Part shown: positions 10,528 through 21,973 of the stretch, piece after piece
How the letters are laid out: the number at the start of each line of letters is the position of its first letter
Position numbering within the stretch: position 1 is the stretch's first letter
Source: Meconema thalassinum
Taxonomy: Eukaryota; Arthropoda; Insecta; Orthoptera; Tettigoniidae
Length of the DNA stretch: 64,000 bases
Assembly (NCBI GenBank): GCA_946902985.2
Contig: OX336395.1
Location: forward strand, 293,069,065-293,133,064
Direction: 5' to 3'
Translations under genes and position numbers: made by a program
Notes under the pieces: model-generated
The model's database searches: none
What the model saw: the letters and a program-made list of their open reading frames with translations, nothing else
Told to the model about the DNA's origin: nothing

Positions 10528-11447
10528 GGTGGCTTCGGTGGCGTAGTTGGTAGCATGCTGAGCTTATATGCCCAAGATCGTGGGTTCAAACCCGGCCGAA
10601 GTCGTCGGATTTTTTAAGTGATAAAAATGTCCAGCATAACTCAACACATTGCTAGTGTTTCGCCCCAGCATGCCAATTGGGCTCTTCAGTTGGTAAAGGC
10701 ACACCTACCAAGATGCGTAGCAGGTACACACTGAGAAGGCCATGCAAGACGCCTCGCCACATATGTGGCCATCTCACGAGCATGCCAGTGCACCACCGGA
10801 GTCAAAAACTCCACTTCCAAAAACAATAAACCTTGCTTTGGCATTGAATACAATCAAATGATCTCGAAAAAGAATCAAAATGATATTGTCCGTTGAACCA
10901 TTATAATTAACACAAATATTGTTAAGCTGGACATTTTTATCACTTTTTGTGTTAATTTTAATGGCTCAACGGACAATATCATTTTGATTCTTTTTCGAGA
11001 TCATTTGATTGGATTTTTTAAGAACGTTAAAAATCCCTCAGTATGCCTTCCTTCCGAGGGGAAGTAAAGCCGGCGGTCCCATGTCATAGATTTATGGCAT
11101 GCAAAAGAACCTTCCACTAATTACACCTGTGTGAAGCTAAATTATATGTCAACCAATTGACAAACACTCTTAGGTTCCGATGTTCGTCGCCAGGAGCCGA
11201 CTGCGATGGCATCTGGTTATCAAGTTCTGAACTAGTAGTTGTTGACTGTGGCGTTTGGCGGCAATAGTAGGAACTTGAACTTGAAAAAATTCAATGATTG
11301 CAGTCCTTACTTGAATTGAAAATAGATAACACACACTAATACAGCCACCACAATTAACACCGGTTATCAGACAGATTCTACACACACCCAAAGTACACGG
11401 GGCTACATGACCACGTTGTCGCAGCCCCTAAACTGAGGAACCAACCA
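10528..11447 (+). repeat. SINE-1 copy on plus strand, split by a foldback insert
   Basis: The copy starts with a good tRNA-like head at 10528-10606: 'ggtggcgtagttggtagc' as box A and 'gggttcaaacccgg' as box B. After an insertion (10619-11010) it resumes at 'ggattttttaagaacg' and runs through the blocks shared with other copies, to 'cgcagcccctaaactgagg' near 11445. This copy fixes the orientation of the family: the tRNA head is 5', and 'gggctacatgacc' is near the 3' end. Confidence 0.85.
10619..11010. mobile_element. Foldback repeat insert with 12-bp duplication
   Basis: ggattttttaag occurs at 10607-10618 and 11011-11022, in phase with the interrupted SINE. The insert starts 'tgataaaaatgtccagc' and carries the 'tttcgccccag...gggctcttcagttggt' block seen near 13935, 41280 and 43975. 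It then has two inverted arms of about 65 bp ('caatcaaatgatctcg...' at about 10852, inverted at 10945-11010). A 12-bp duplication fits retroposition with a 5' inversion, or an unusual DNA element. Confidence 0.75.
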
Positions 11448-11946
11448 ACCCCCCCCCCGGTTACTGGGGGTTAAACCCCATTGGAAAATCGGCAGGTAAT
11501 GATTTGTGTCTGCTTCACCAGCGAATCTTCGAAAATGATATTTTAGGCATTCTGGGCAAATTGCAATATAAAGCACAGGATCTCGTTGGAAAAACTGTAT
11601 AAACATAAAAATGAGTATTGAATAACTCATAAACCAACATGATACATCGTGAGAGGACAGGCCCACTTTTGCTGAGACTTCTGTAAATGTTTTCTCTTGT
11701 TGAGAGATACACAGTCTTCATGTTGGTAGCACAGATATATTGAAGTTTATTTTGCTCCTGTCGGGGAATAGGAATGTTCTAGATTTACCATTGGGGTGAG
11801 ACAATTTAGTAAAAAAAATTTTTTTTAAACTTTTTTGTCTTTTGTGCACATTGTATTAATCGAAAACTTCGGGATCAAAATACATGAAACTTTTCTTGTG
11901 TAATAATATCTCGTTGAGAAATGGAAATACTTTTCGAGTTGTTGTT
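11448..11946. other. No recognisable feature
   Basis: Apart from a short C-run at 11450-11458 and A/T runs near 11815, I see no gene or repeat. Confidence 0.4.
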
Positions 11947-12245
11947 AATTAATTTGAGGGGCTTGAGATATCTTGGTCATCAGCCCCGTGTAGTTGGCAG
12001 TCTGTTGCAGCTGTCCGGCAAACCTGTATTGCTGTGATGATTGTAGTTGTGTGTGTAAATGTATCTGGGACAGGGATGGGGTAGACGCTCCGGGACTTGA
12101 AGTAAGGCACTATCCCGGCAATTTCCTGTAGGGAGTGTGGCAAACCCCAGAGAAAAACCACACTCAGGATAACTGCTATCAGCATCGGGATTTGAACCTA
12201 CGATATCCGTACTTACCGCAGCTGCCCTCGCGATCATGGTGCACG
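11947..12245 (-). repeat. SINE-4, tRNA-derived
   Basis: Read on the minus strand, the head at about 12190-12240 has a box-B-like 'gtaggttcaaatcccg' preceded by a degenerate box A. The body contains 'gccgggatagtgccttact' and 'tggggtttgccacactcc'. No A-tail or target duplication was found with confidence. Confidence 0.55.
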
Positions 12246-12698
12246 TTTGACAAAATGCTTGTAGAATTTGGCTTGAGTAACTAGCCTATAATCCCCCCTC
12301 CCTCATTGGTCGATCCTGGCCGCTATTGACTGCAAGTACGTATTCTATGTGCAGATATCCATAGGTATGAGTATGGGAAGCCATTTCTCCAGTGTTGCAT
12401 GATAATGGTTGCAATGGGCGTTTCCCTAAACCTGAAAACAATTTACATGAGATTAATAAATGACCTTGGATGGCTAGTTTCGACAATCAAGTGATCATCA
12501 TCGGGTTCTTTAAACTTTTAGCACGGCAAATAGAGTAATAAGTGGTGGAACTCCGGTAGTTGACTATTTCTGCCGCTAGATGGTACTAGCATTCCTTGGC
12601 CTGGACGGCCAGTCTGCCTCGTTTATTAAAAGAAAGGTATTGCACTATTTAATATGAAGCAAGTTGTGAGTAATAGAAACAAATCTTCAAGGAAATAC

Positions 12699-13177
12699 GG
12701 TTGGTTCCTCGGTTTAGGGGCTGCGACAACGCGGTCATGTAGCCCCGTGTACTTTGGGTGTGTGTAGAAACTGTCTGATAACCGGTGGTAATTGTGACGA
12801 CTGTATTAGTGTGTGTTATCTGTTTTTTAATGCAAGTAAGGACTGCAGACTTTGAATTTTTCAAATAGTTCCTACTTTTGCCGCCAAACGCTACCGTCAA
12901 TGACTACTAGTGCAGAACTTAGCTACTAGACGCCGCCACAGTCGGCTCTTGGCAACGAACTTAGGAACTTAAGAGCGTTGTTTACACTCTTAACCTATAT
13001 AATTCAGCTTCACACAGGTGTAATTAGTGGAAGGTTCTTTAACATGCCATAAATCTATGACATGGGACCGCCGGCTTGACTTCCCCTCCAAAGGAAGGCA
13101 TACTGAAGGATTCTTAACGCTCTTAAAAAATCCGACGACTTCGGCTGGGTTTGAACCCGCGATCTTGGGCATAGAAA
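12699..13177 (-). mobile_element. SINE-1 copy with 11-bp duplication
   Basis: caaggaaatac at 12688-12698 and 13178-13188 bounds a 479-bp SINE-1. The tRNA head is cut at 'gggcatagaa', which is a 5' truncation in the element's own orientation. The duplication shows insertion by a LINE machinery. Confidence 0.88.
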
Positions 13178-13189
13178 CAAGGAAATACC

Positions 13190-13872
13190 AACATATTAAA
13201 ATACTATCCAGAACACACTAAAATACATTTCTACATAAGAAGAGTAGAGCTTACCTCTGAACGAAGAGACTCACTGATTATGAAGACAATCTGGATCTCA
13301 GTTCCTGGACATTTCTTTCGCCTGGAAAATGAACCGGCATTTAATGTGCCGTAATGAAACCTATCCTATGGAAATATACTAACAGGTGATCCTCTGAGCA
13401 GCACACATTTCGGAACCCAGGAAGTTCACGGATCATACCCACACAACAATGCCTTCATGGTTCAACTTTGCCTCCATTACTGCATCTTCACGTGAATAAA
13501 AGATAAAGACGGGTATTTGATAAATTTAGATTCACTGCCGCCAAAGTCTCGCAGCATGGTGAGAATACATACATCACTAACAGCATTAAATGTTTCGGAA
13601 TCACTTTCCAATGACCTAATGCAGGAAGTACATTTCACAATCTTCTTTGCTGCTGTGTGAATCAGGTAACCACACTTAATAATAAACAACGTTATCGCCT
13701 GCTCTCTCAAAACTGTCATCATTAACTGACAGGTTTATGGGGTCCAGTTCGGGTTGAATGTCTGTCAGTGTAATTGTTTCTTTGATTTGCTGTAAAATGT
13801 TATCTTTCACCTCTCTGCTCTTATGTATTTCATTTCTCGCCATTAACCGTATTCATTAAGGGAAGAACGCTT
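13190..13872. other. No recognisable feature
   Basis: A minus-strand open frame at 13477-13722 has no recognisable domain. Nothing else stands out. Confidence 0.4.
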
Positions 13873-15885
13873 ATTCAACAAATAACGTAGAATGGTCTGG
13901 TTAAGCTCAAATATTTTCAGCGTTTCGCCCCAGTGTACCATGGGGCTCGTCAGTTGGTACGATACACCTCACCAGGACGCTGGAAGTACTCACTAAGCAG
14001 GCCAATGCAAGACATCTTGATACTCATTATAATATGTAGTATCGACGTCACGAGCAATGCCAAAGCACTCAGGAAGTATAGTCTTCCTTCAAAAACAAAT
14101 GCAAACTTTACCTTGGTAATCGATATGTCGAAAGTGTAACTGCATTTTAGGTTACAGAGCTCACTTTTGGGTTTCTGTTGGTTTGTATTATGTGTTTTTT
14201 TTTAGGTTACCGAGCCATGGTCACCACAGAGAGTCTTATGTGTTGTGCCATAGAGATTCTTGGTGGCGGTCCAGCAGTGGGTGACAGGTGGCTTTGTCTT
14301 AGGGCAATGCTACTATGGTGATGTCATGTTTTAATCAACATTAGGTTATGTTCTGAGAGGAAAATGTTATGTTTTAGGCTTGGAAGAGTGGAGGTTATCT
14401 TGTGGGGAAAATGAAATCTTGAGATGTAGCGATTATTAGATTATGTTCTGAGGAATGGCAATATGATATTATGAAGAAGAAAAATGTGATTTGTTGTTTT
14501 AATCATGAAGAGATTATGTTCTGAGGTATGGCAATGTGATGATTTGGAAAATAGATGTTATGTCTGGATATATGCTGATAGAGAAATAGATGTTTTAAGA
14601 AACTGCAAGAAGATATGAATTGGAGCAGAAGAATATTAAGCATTGTGAGCAGGTCTGGATTTACATTGTATGCGCTCATAGGCCCGTGGGTTTTTACCGC
14701 CCCTCTTCATACCATCGTGAAGGAGGGAGAATTTAGACCTCAGAAAAGTCTTTGTGAAGGTAATTTTTATTTTATTCTAATGTTTCGCGAAGTAAAATCA
14801 ATTAAATAATGAGAGAATCAACTGTTTTTAAATTTGTATAAAAACTATAAATAAATAGGCCAACGAGATATTAAAATAAGTTTAAACCATTTCAGACTCA
14901 TTACACACTGTACATACACACTACATCATACAACTATGTATAATGAATTATTCAAATTAAACTCAAATTAATATTCAAGACTTAAATTTTCTCCTAATCA
15001 AAAAATATTCCTGTTCTAAAGCTGAAGTCTAAAAATCTGCTGTTGCAAAACATTTGTTGGAAAATGATGGATGGCCACAATATAAATTGAAAAAGTGTCA
15101 AATTTTTGGAAAATTTAATTTAAATCATAAAATTATACGAATTTGGTTTAAAAAAAAATCATAAGTAGTAAAAGTTTGTTTAGTCTATTTTTGAACTGTA
15201 AAAATAACTTTTAATTTTGAGCCCCTCAGCATGGTGCGCCCCCAGGGTAAATCCAGCCCTGATTGTGAGGGGTATGCATTTACCACATGAAGGTAGTTGT
15301 GGATACTGTGTGAGAGATGCAGGTAATGAAAGCTGGCTTACATGTACACAAACAAGTAATAAGGGCATTGTATTTGTTATGTTCCTTGCGTCTCCAACGC
15401 TATATACACTCCGACGATTATAAGTGATACAAGAGATTAGTTACATTGAGCACCTAACTGTGGTGTTGTTGGTTTTACCCCCGACCAATTAGATAGAAGA
15501 TTAGTTTACCAATTTTAAATATCAATAAATTAATAGAAAAGTTTCAAGAGAATGTTCTCGATTGAGAAACACATTGTTATGGTCCTTTGAGCTAGAATAT
15601 TCAACAACATGTTTCTCATTCGAGAACATTCTTTCGACATATCGATAACCAAGGTAAGGTTTGCATTTGTTTTTGAAGGAAGACTGTACTTCCTGAGTGC
15701 TTTGGCATTGCTCGTGACGTTGATACTACATATTATAATGAGTATCAAGATGTCTTACATTGGCCTGCTCACTGAGTACTTCCAGCGTCTTGGTGAGGTG
15801 TACCGTACCAACTGACGAGCCCAATGGTACACTGTAAATATTTGAGCTTAACAGGACCATTTAACATAATTTGTTGAATATTCTA
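13873..15885. mobile_element. Long inverted-repeat element, about 2 kb
   Basis: The segment at about 13873-14130 is a near-complete reverse complement of about 15640-15885. It shares 'tggtacg...acacctcacca', 'gacatcttgatactcat', 'caatgccaaagcactcagg' and 'atcgatatgtcgaaa', giving arms of about 245 bp. The interior (14140-15610) has no transposase frame, but includes text near 14215-14300 distantly like 58790-58870. A smaller pair of 'gaatgttctcga' repeats lies at 15548-15640. Target duplication is not resolved. The arm sequence contains the same foldback block as 10640, 41280 and 43975. Confidence 0.7.
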
Positions 15886-15964
15886 GCTCAAAGGATCATA
15901 ATAACATGTTTCTCATTCGAGAAAGCTTATTGTCAATAACGTCATCATAATTAGCTTGAGAAGG

Positions 15965-16422
15965 TTGGTTGGTTGATTCCTTAGTTTAGGGGGTGTGACA
16001 ATGCGGTCATGTAGCCCCGTGTACTTTGGGTGTGTGTAGAATCTGTCTGATAACTGGTATAAATTGTGATGACTGTATTAGTGTGTGTTATCTGTGATTC
16101 AGGTATATTAATTTTTTCAGTAGTTCCCACTTTTGCCACCAAATGCTACCATCCACAACACCTAGCAGCAGGTGTGTCTACTAAATGCCATCTCAGTCAC
16201 CACCTGGTGGCGAACGTTGGAACTAATAAAGCTAACCTATAATAATTTACCTTCACATAGGTGTAATTAGTAGAAGATTCTTTATCATGCCATAAATCTA
16301 CGACGTGGGACCGCCGGCTTTACTTCCCCCTCCGAAGGAAGGCATACTGAGGGATTTTTTTAACGCTCTTAAAAAATCCGACGACTTTGGCTGGGTTTGA
16401 ACCCGCGACCTTGGACACAGAA
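15965..16422 (-). mobile_element. SINE-1 copy with 13-bp duplication
   Basis: tagcttgagaagg (15952-15964) and tagcttaagaagg (16423-16435) flank a 458-bp SINE-1. The head is truncated just beyond the box B region. One mismatch between the duplications implies moderate age. Confidence 0.85.
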
Positions 16423-16435
16423 TAGCTTAAGAAGG

Positions 16436-17300
16436 AAGGACCTCTCTCACTGGTAGGCCTATGTACAGTATATAGACTGAAGCAAATAGAGGTGAGTTAG
16501 TTATTTTTGTTTTAAGGGGTGGAACTACGAGGTCATCTGCCCCTAAAACTGGAGGTGAAAGAAATCGGTAGAAGTAGGATGATCGTCACTGCTTAAACCT
16601 GGTATATTACCCATTTAAGATTTGATTGCCGCTGAGCGTGACTGCGCCAGTCTTTGCTGTATGTTGTAGCAGCTGCCCCGCGGGGCGAAGCTGGGAACAC
16701 AGCGATGACAGAGTGCATTCTGCACATAAGTCAAGCAGCATTGCATGTCACCACGGACAGTTAAACTATGACTGGAGCTGAGTCATATCCTACTCACACA
16801 ACTGTACCTGTCAACGAAGCATGGTGACGTGTGACACAAGTAAACAAGGAATAGTTCCCATCTCGACCGTCGGCAATCAATTCGTGAAAGGGTAATAAGT
16901 CCAAAGTGTCTCTCAGCAGGGACAAAACGTACTGGTATTGTAAGTACAATTCACACGCGGTAATGTATCACTGCTTGACCGCCATCATCTGCTGAGGCCA
17001 TAGGCTTGGCGCGGCACGTGGTGTTGAAATTTAGAATACTTAATCTTAACCATTGAATCATATGGAGGTTCCACCAATTACGTATTACTTTATTCGCCCT
17101 GCTTTTAGGCTAATCAATTTATGTCAAATATGCGAGTGATTGTATTTACAACATGTAGGAGAGTGGGTCACAGTGAGACAGAAAAAATGTAATTTAGTAT
17201 CCTACTGCCTTGTTGTCATTTTAAACGATCTTCGTCGTTACGCTGAGGTCTGGCGTTACGTTACGGTGACGGGAGGTGCACTGAGGTGTGTGACGTCATA
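16436..17300. other. Dispersed repeat pieces, no gene
   Basis: 'gttttaaggggtggaactacgagg' near 16515 recurs near 44595 (inverted) and 50555. 'cgttacgctgaggtctg...gttacggtgacggga' near 17240 recurs inverted at 44340-44425. Nothing coding is seen. Confidence 0.5.
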
Positions 17301-17305
17301 GTACG

Positions 17306-17421
17306 ATGTAGCAGCCGAGTACCAAGAAGGCAGTGCGAGAACAATCAAGTAGGCAGTGAAGAAACAAAATAGAATCTTAAACTCTGTTGTCGCACTGCCT
17401 TCTTGGTACTCGGCTGCTAGT
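17306..17421. repeat. Hairpin with 31-bp arms
   Basis: 'agcagccgagtaccaagaag...gcagtgcga' (about 17308-17338) is exactly inverted at about 17391-17421, with about 50 bp between. It could be a short MITE or the palindromic tip of a larger element. Confidence 0.75.
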
Positions 17422-17685
17422 ATTTAAAATGATATAAAGTCCATTCTTTCAGACTGACTGTACGTGTCTTGTTTTCCATATATGTGACGCTCTCCAGGAA
17501 ACCATACCTTAAGTCGCGTGACAACATTTTACGCTACGCCGCAAAGAGCCGAGAAGGACGAGAAATATTGATTTTTAGATTTCAGCACCATCTTTGAACT
17601 ACATGATGCGAGCATTGGATGTGTCATCATGATACGGTAAAGTCTTCAAAATAACCTTGGAAACAGGTTGTGTAATTTAATAAAA

Positions 17686-17743
17686 CCATACCTTAAGTCG
17701 CAATGGGAATTTAACATTGCGACTTAAGGTATGGTTTATTCAA
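17686..17743. repeat. Hairpin with about 25-bp perfect arms
   Basis: 'aaaccataccttaagtcgc' plus 'aatg' is inverted across an 8-bp loop. The same arm word stands alone near 17500 and, as 'cgacttacggtatggttt', near 27658. It may be a terminal motif of a dispersed element. Confidence 0.75.
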
Positions 17744-18037
17744 TGACGTTCCTCCACTGTCTTCTTGGGCTAAAATACGAAATAACCAGCTCATGCTTCA
17801 AGATAATGTATAGTTACAATAATTTACTATAGAATTCATGTACTGCCTTGGAGGCTGGATTTAGACAGCTCCTTAACCCGGTCCATGAGTCAATTAAAAT
17901 TGACTACATGGATAATTCTTGCCAGGCGCGTCCCTGTCGCGGGGGTGGGCAACGGTACTGTAATATTCCATGGAACTACAGTAACGACTAAGTTCTGGTG
18001 AGGACCCAGTCCTATGGGGTATAACATAGGCCCCGTG

Positions 18038-18320
18038 CACAGGGTTACGTGCGAAGACCTCAACGGCATCTGCAGTGGAGAAGATAGACTACGGTACAGT
18101 GGAGATGGCGGAAGGGGCAACCCAGTACTCGGGGGTTAAATATGAGTACAACCTCAACGGAATCTTCAGCGGAGGAAATGGACTTCGGAACGGTGGAGAT
18201 TGCGGATGAGGTAGCCCTTGCCCAGGGTTACGGGTGAAGTCCATAACGGCACCTTTGGTAGAGAAGGCGACCTTCAGAATGGCGGATGTGGCAACCCATC
18301 CTCTCTGGGGTTAATTAGAA
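18038..18320 (+). repeat. LINE B 5' UTR tandem units
   Basis: Three imperfect units of about 90-100 bp each contain a variant of 'acctcaacggcatct...cagtggaga', 'ggtggagatggcgga' and 'ggcaacccagtactcgggggtta'. Monomer repeats in LINE 5' UTRs often carry promoter activity; that role is inferred. LINE A keeps one unit at its truncated 5' end. Confidence 0.65.
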
Positions 18321-18569
18321 GGCGATACCAACGCTGCTGCCTTGTAGAAGTGGCAGGGGACTGCCAAAGGCTAAGGGAGAAAACCCTAACACAAACTCCT
18401 CTCTAGTGTTAGGCTTAGCAAGCCAGCTGAAGAGTAATTTGAATTGCTTTCAAAACTAAAACGAGCCTCGGAAAGAAAAACAAATACCGACCTGACAAAT
18501 CTTCTCAAATATTTGTAACGTATGATGACCGAAAGGCTGATGATCTTTTACAATGTTATGCGAAGAAAT

Positions 18570-21475
18570 CCCAAATCAAGAAAATCAAACACAGGATTGG
18601 AACACTAAACATCCTTACATTGACAAGTAAATGTGAAGAACTGGTGGATTTGATGGAGAGGAGGAAACTTTGCATCCTTGGCATCAGTGAGACAAAATGG
18701 AAAGGCACAGGAGTAAAACAACTGAGGAAAGGATATAAACTTCACTGGATGGGTAACAAAACCGAAGCTAGGAATGGAGTCGGACTTAATATTGAGAAAA
18801 GCTATAGATGCTGTAAGTGAAGTGATCTATGTAAATGACAGAATCATCAAACTGGATGTCACTTTCAATAAGGAGGTGTTAACAGTTATACAGGTATATG
18901 CCCCACAGTCAGGTTGTGATGAAGAAGAAAAGGAGCAATTTCGATCTGACCTGGAGGAAGCTACTGAAGGAGTGGAAAATGTATTAGTGATGGGTGATCT
19001 GAATGCACAAGTGGGAACAGACAGACTTGGGTATGAAAATGTGTTGGGTCTGCATGGTTTTGGTACCAGGAACCAGGAAGGTGAACAACTTCTAGATTTT
19101 TGTGTGAGAAATGGCTTAAAAATAAATAACACCTGGTTTCAAAAACAATTATCTCACAAAATAACAAGGTATAGTTGGGATGGACAATCCAAATCCTTAA
19201 TAGACTACATACAATCTGATGGAAAAGCTGGCAAAACTATTTGTGAGGTTAAGGTTGTGCCAAGTGAGAGCTTAGATAGCGACCACAGACTGCTTCTTGC
19301 AATCATCAAAAATGTAAAAATCCACACACCACGGAAAACCAAAGATTAAAACCTGGGAACTGAAAAAAGTAGAAAACAAACTGATGTATACAAAAAAGGT
19401 GGCCTCCAAAATACCTCGAGACAGAACACAAGGAGGAAATACAGAGTGGAACAGATTCAAAGAATGTCTTGTTGGAGCTGCTGTAGAAATATGTGGCAAA
19501 ACTAGTAGTAAAGTAAAAGAAAGAAAAACAGCCTGGTGGAATAATGAAGTAAAGAGTGCAGTTCAGAAGAAAAATGAAGCAAGAAAGGCTCGAGATAAAG
19601 AAATTCAGAAAGGAGATGGAAAACATGAATTAAAAATGAGTGAATTACAACAGGCGTACAGAGATTGTAGACCGCGAGTGAAACGAATAGTAGCAGAAGA
19701 AAAGCAAAAGTCTTGGATTGATTTTGCAAATAAATTGGAAGAAGATAGTAAAGCAAATTCCAAATTGCTGTACAGTGTTTTTAAAAATACCAGGAGTAGT
19801 TATGAGCAAATAACAGCTTTACAAAAACCAGATGGGAGCATCACTAGGGAAGACACAGAAATAAGATAAATTATGAAATTATATTTTGAGAATTTATACA
19901 ATGGTACAAAGAAGGACTCCAGTCCTAATGCACAGATTCAGTCAAGTGATAATATATCTGAAGAAACGCCACCAACGTGGAGTGAAGTAGAATCAGCCCT
20001 TAAAAGTATGCGCAATGAACGAGCTACTGGCTTTGATGAACTAAGTGCAGACATGATTAAAGCTGCTGGCCCACAAGGATTTCAATGGCTATACAGGGTA
20101 ATAAGGGCAATATGGAAGGATAAAATGATACCAGATGACTGGAAGAAGGGAGTTATAGTTCCCCTGTTTAAGAAAGGAAGTCGAAAAAAGTGCAACAACT
20201 ATAGAGGTATTACTTTACTGTCTCATGGTTTAAAAATATTTGAGGAGATTCTTGAGAAAAGATTAAGGAAAATTATTGAACCACAACTGCAAGAAGAACA
20301 ATATGGATTTAGGAAAGATAGATCAACTATAGACCTCATATTCACACTGAAAATGATATTGGAAAAGCACTGGGAGAAAGATCGGAATTTGACATTTGTG
20401 TTTTTAGACATTGAAAAAGCATTCGATAGTATCCCTAGAACAACTATATGGGAGTGTCTTAAAAAGAAGAATGTGACTATGGAACTCATTCAGAGAGTAA
20501 AAATGCTTTACGATGACTGCTACAGCTGTGTTCAAGTGGGAAATGGATATTCAGATTGGTTCCAGACATCGAGAGGAGTGCAACAAGGCAGTGCCCTTTC
20601 ACCATTACTATTCATCACCATCTTGGATGAAATCATAAAGGAAGTGAAGCAGAGCACCAATATGGATCTTCAAGCATTTGCTTCTGCAGATGATATAGTT
20701 ATCTGGGGAAAATAGTGAGCTGGGAGTCCAGGAAAGGCTGGACGTCTGGAATGATCATTTGAAAAAATATGGACTGAAAGTAAGTGCTACAAAAACTGCT
20801 GCAATGTCTGTTAACAGACAGAGAAGTAAAGATAATATAATGCTGGAGGATGTACAATTGGAAACAGTAAACCAGTATCAGTACCTTGGATGCTTAAAAT
20901 CAAGTGACAACAGAATACAGCTTGAATTAAATAACCGTATTCAGAAATCAAGTCAATTCTATCAGCAAGTTCGATATCTACTCTGGAATAAGCAAGTGCC
21001 ACTAAGATCAAAACAAACTCTGTTTCGAACATTCTTTGTCCCTATATTGACTTATGGGTTGGAAACATGCACAACTACCAAAAAAGATGACAGCAGACTC
21101 CAGGCTTCAGAAATGAAGTTTCTAAGAAGCATGCTTCAAAAAACTAGGAAAGACAAAGTAAGAAATGAGAGGATAAGAGAACAAGCTGGAATAAATCAGT
21201 CCCTGAACGAGACCATAACTAGGGCACGCTTGCGATGGTTTGGTCACGTCAAACGTATGACAGAAGGAAGAATTGCAAAACAATGGTTACATACTGAGAA
21301 TACTGGAAAGAGACCTGTTGGAAGACCTAGGAGGAGATGGCTGGACCAAGTGAAGGAAGATATCACATCCAAGGGAATCAACTGGGATGAAGTCTTGAAG
21401 GAGCAGTGGTACATGAATCGACCAAAATGGAGAGCGCTCGTAAACCACACCCGGGAAACTGGAGTGGAAACTTGA
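18570..21475 (+). pseudogene. LINE B endonuclease-reverse transcriptase, broken
   Basis: Endonuclease motifs: IGTLNILTLTSK, SETKWKG, QVYAPQSG, VMGDLNAQVG, SLIDYI and DSDHRLL. RT motifs: GFDELSADMIKAAG, NNYRGITLL, FLDIEKAFDSI, RGVQQGSALSPLLF, and the catalytic box read as SADD (20683-20694) instead of the usual FADD. The C-terminal part has PILTYGLETC, QASEMKFLRS, RWFGHVKRM and GRPRRRWLDQVK. Breaks: frameshifts near 18790 and 19350, a TAA at 19867-19869, and a stop plus frameshift near 20713. The last frame ends GVET followed by TGA repeated, so the stop codon is the first unit of the 3' tail. The element is not autonomous, although both active-site aspartates remain. Confidence 0.88.
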
Positions 21476-21499
21476 TGATGATGATGAATTCATGTACTG

Positions 21500-21973
21500 G
21501 GCTGCATATTTTGTAAATGGTAATTTTAATGTGTGTGGACCGCCAGCGCAGGAACCTGGTCAGGGAATTCCCGGTGTCTCTTTAGCTTGTCTGATGTAAT
21601 GCACTAAAGCTGGCGGAGATATGGAGAATGCAGATAATCTCCCTCCAAACCAACCTAAGAAGTTGGAAGTAAAAGGCATGATTGCCAAAAGGACGAAATA
21701 CCTGTTCGACAACATTCGAGAGTACTGCACAGCGGGAACAAGGGATCTATTGTGCCCACGGCCAGGCAACATTGAAGCCGCTGAACCTGGCCCAAGTAGT
21801 GCGAAGGATTGTGTACGCAAAAGGAAAAGACATACGTAAACATTCCACAAAAATAAGCAACAGTTCAGTTTCCTACTACAGGATACAAGACAGATTCCTG
21901 TAGAATTGGATACTAACTAACTTTGTGCAGTTTCAGAACGTTTTTAATATCCAACATTAATATGTTCTGAATT
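21500..21973. other. Unassigned sequence with a possible small frame
   Basis: An ATG-initiated frame of 72 codons at 21621-21839 is balanced in composition and rich in Lys/Arg at its end, but I recognise no domain and see no splice context. It may be part of an unrecognised element or host exon, or chance. Confidence 0.25.

Larger units (their letters stand above)
17846..21485 (+). mobile_element. LINE B, full-length RTE-like element
   Basis: gaattcatgtactg occurs at 17832-17845 and 21486-21499, a perfect 14-bp target-site duplication. The element is about 3640 bp: a 5' UTR of about 730 bp with imperfect tandem units, one endonuclease-RT gene, and a 3' end that is only (TGA)5. Despite a pristine duplication the gene is broken, so the coding damage may partly predate this insertion or reflect fast decay. 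Confidence 0.92.

Noticed and set aside
10531..10606. Functional tRNA gene on the plus strand
   Set aside because: It is followed by the SINE-1 body in every copy, so it is a SINE head.
13873..15885. LTR retrotransposon
   Set aside because: The terminal repeats are inverted, not direct, and no gag-pol frame or primer-binding site is present. No LTR element was recognised anywhere in the window.
18620..21475. Endonuclease frames that look like craniofacial development protein 2 genes (here and at 4448, 26413 and 30883)
   Set aside because: All lie directly upstream of reverse transcriptase in elements with target duplications, so they are LINE endonucleases and not host genes.
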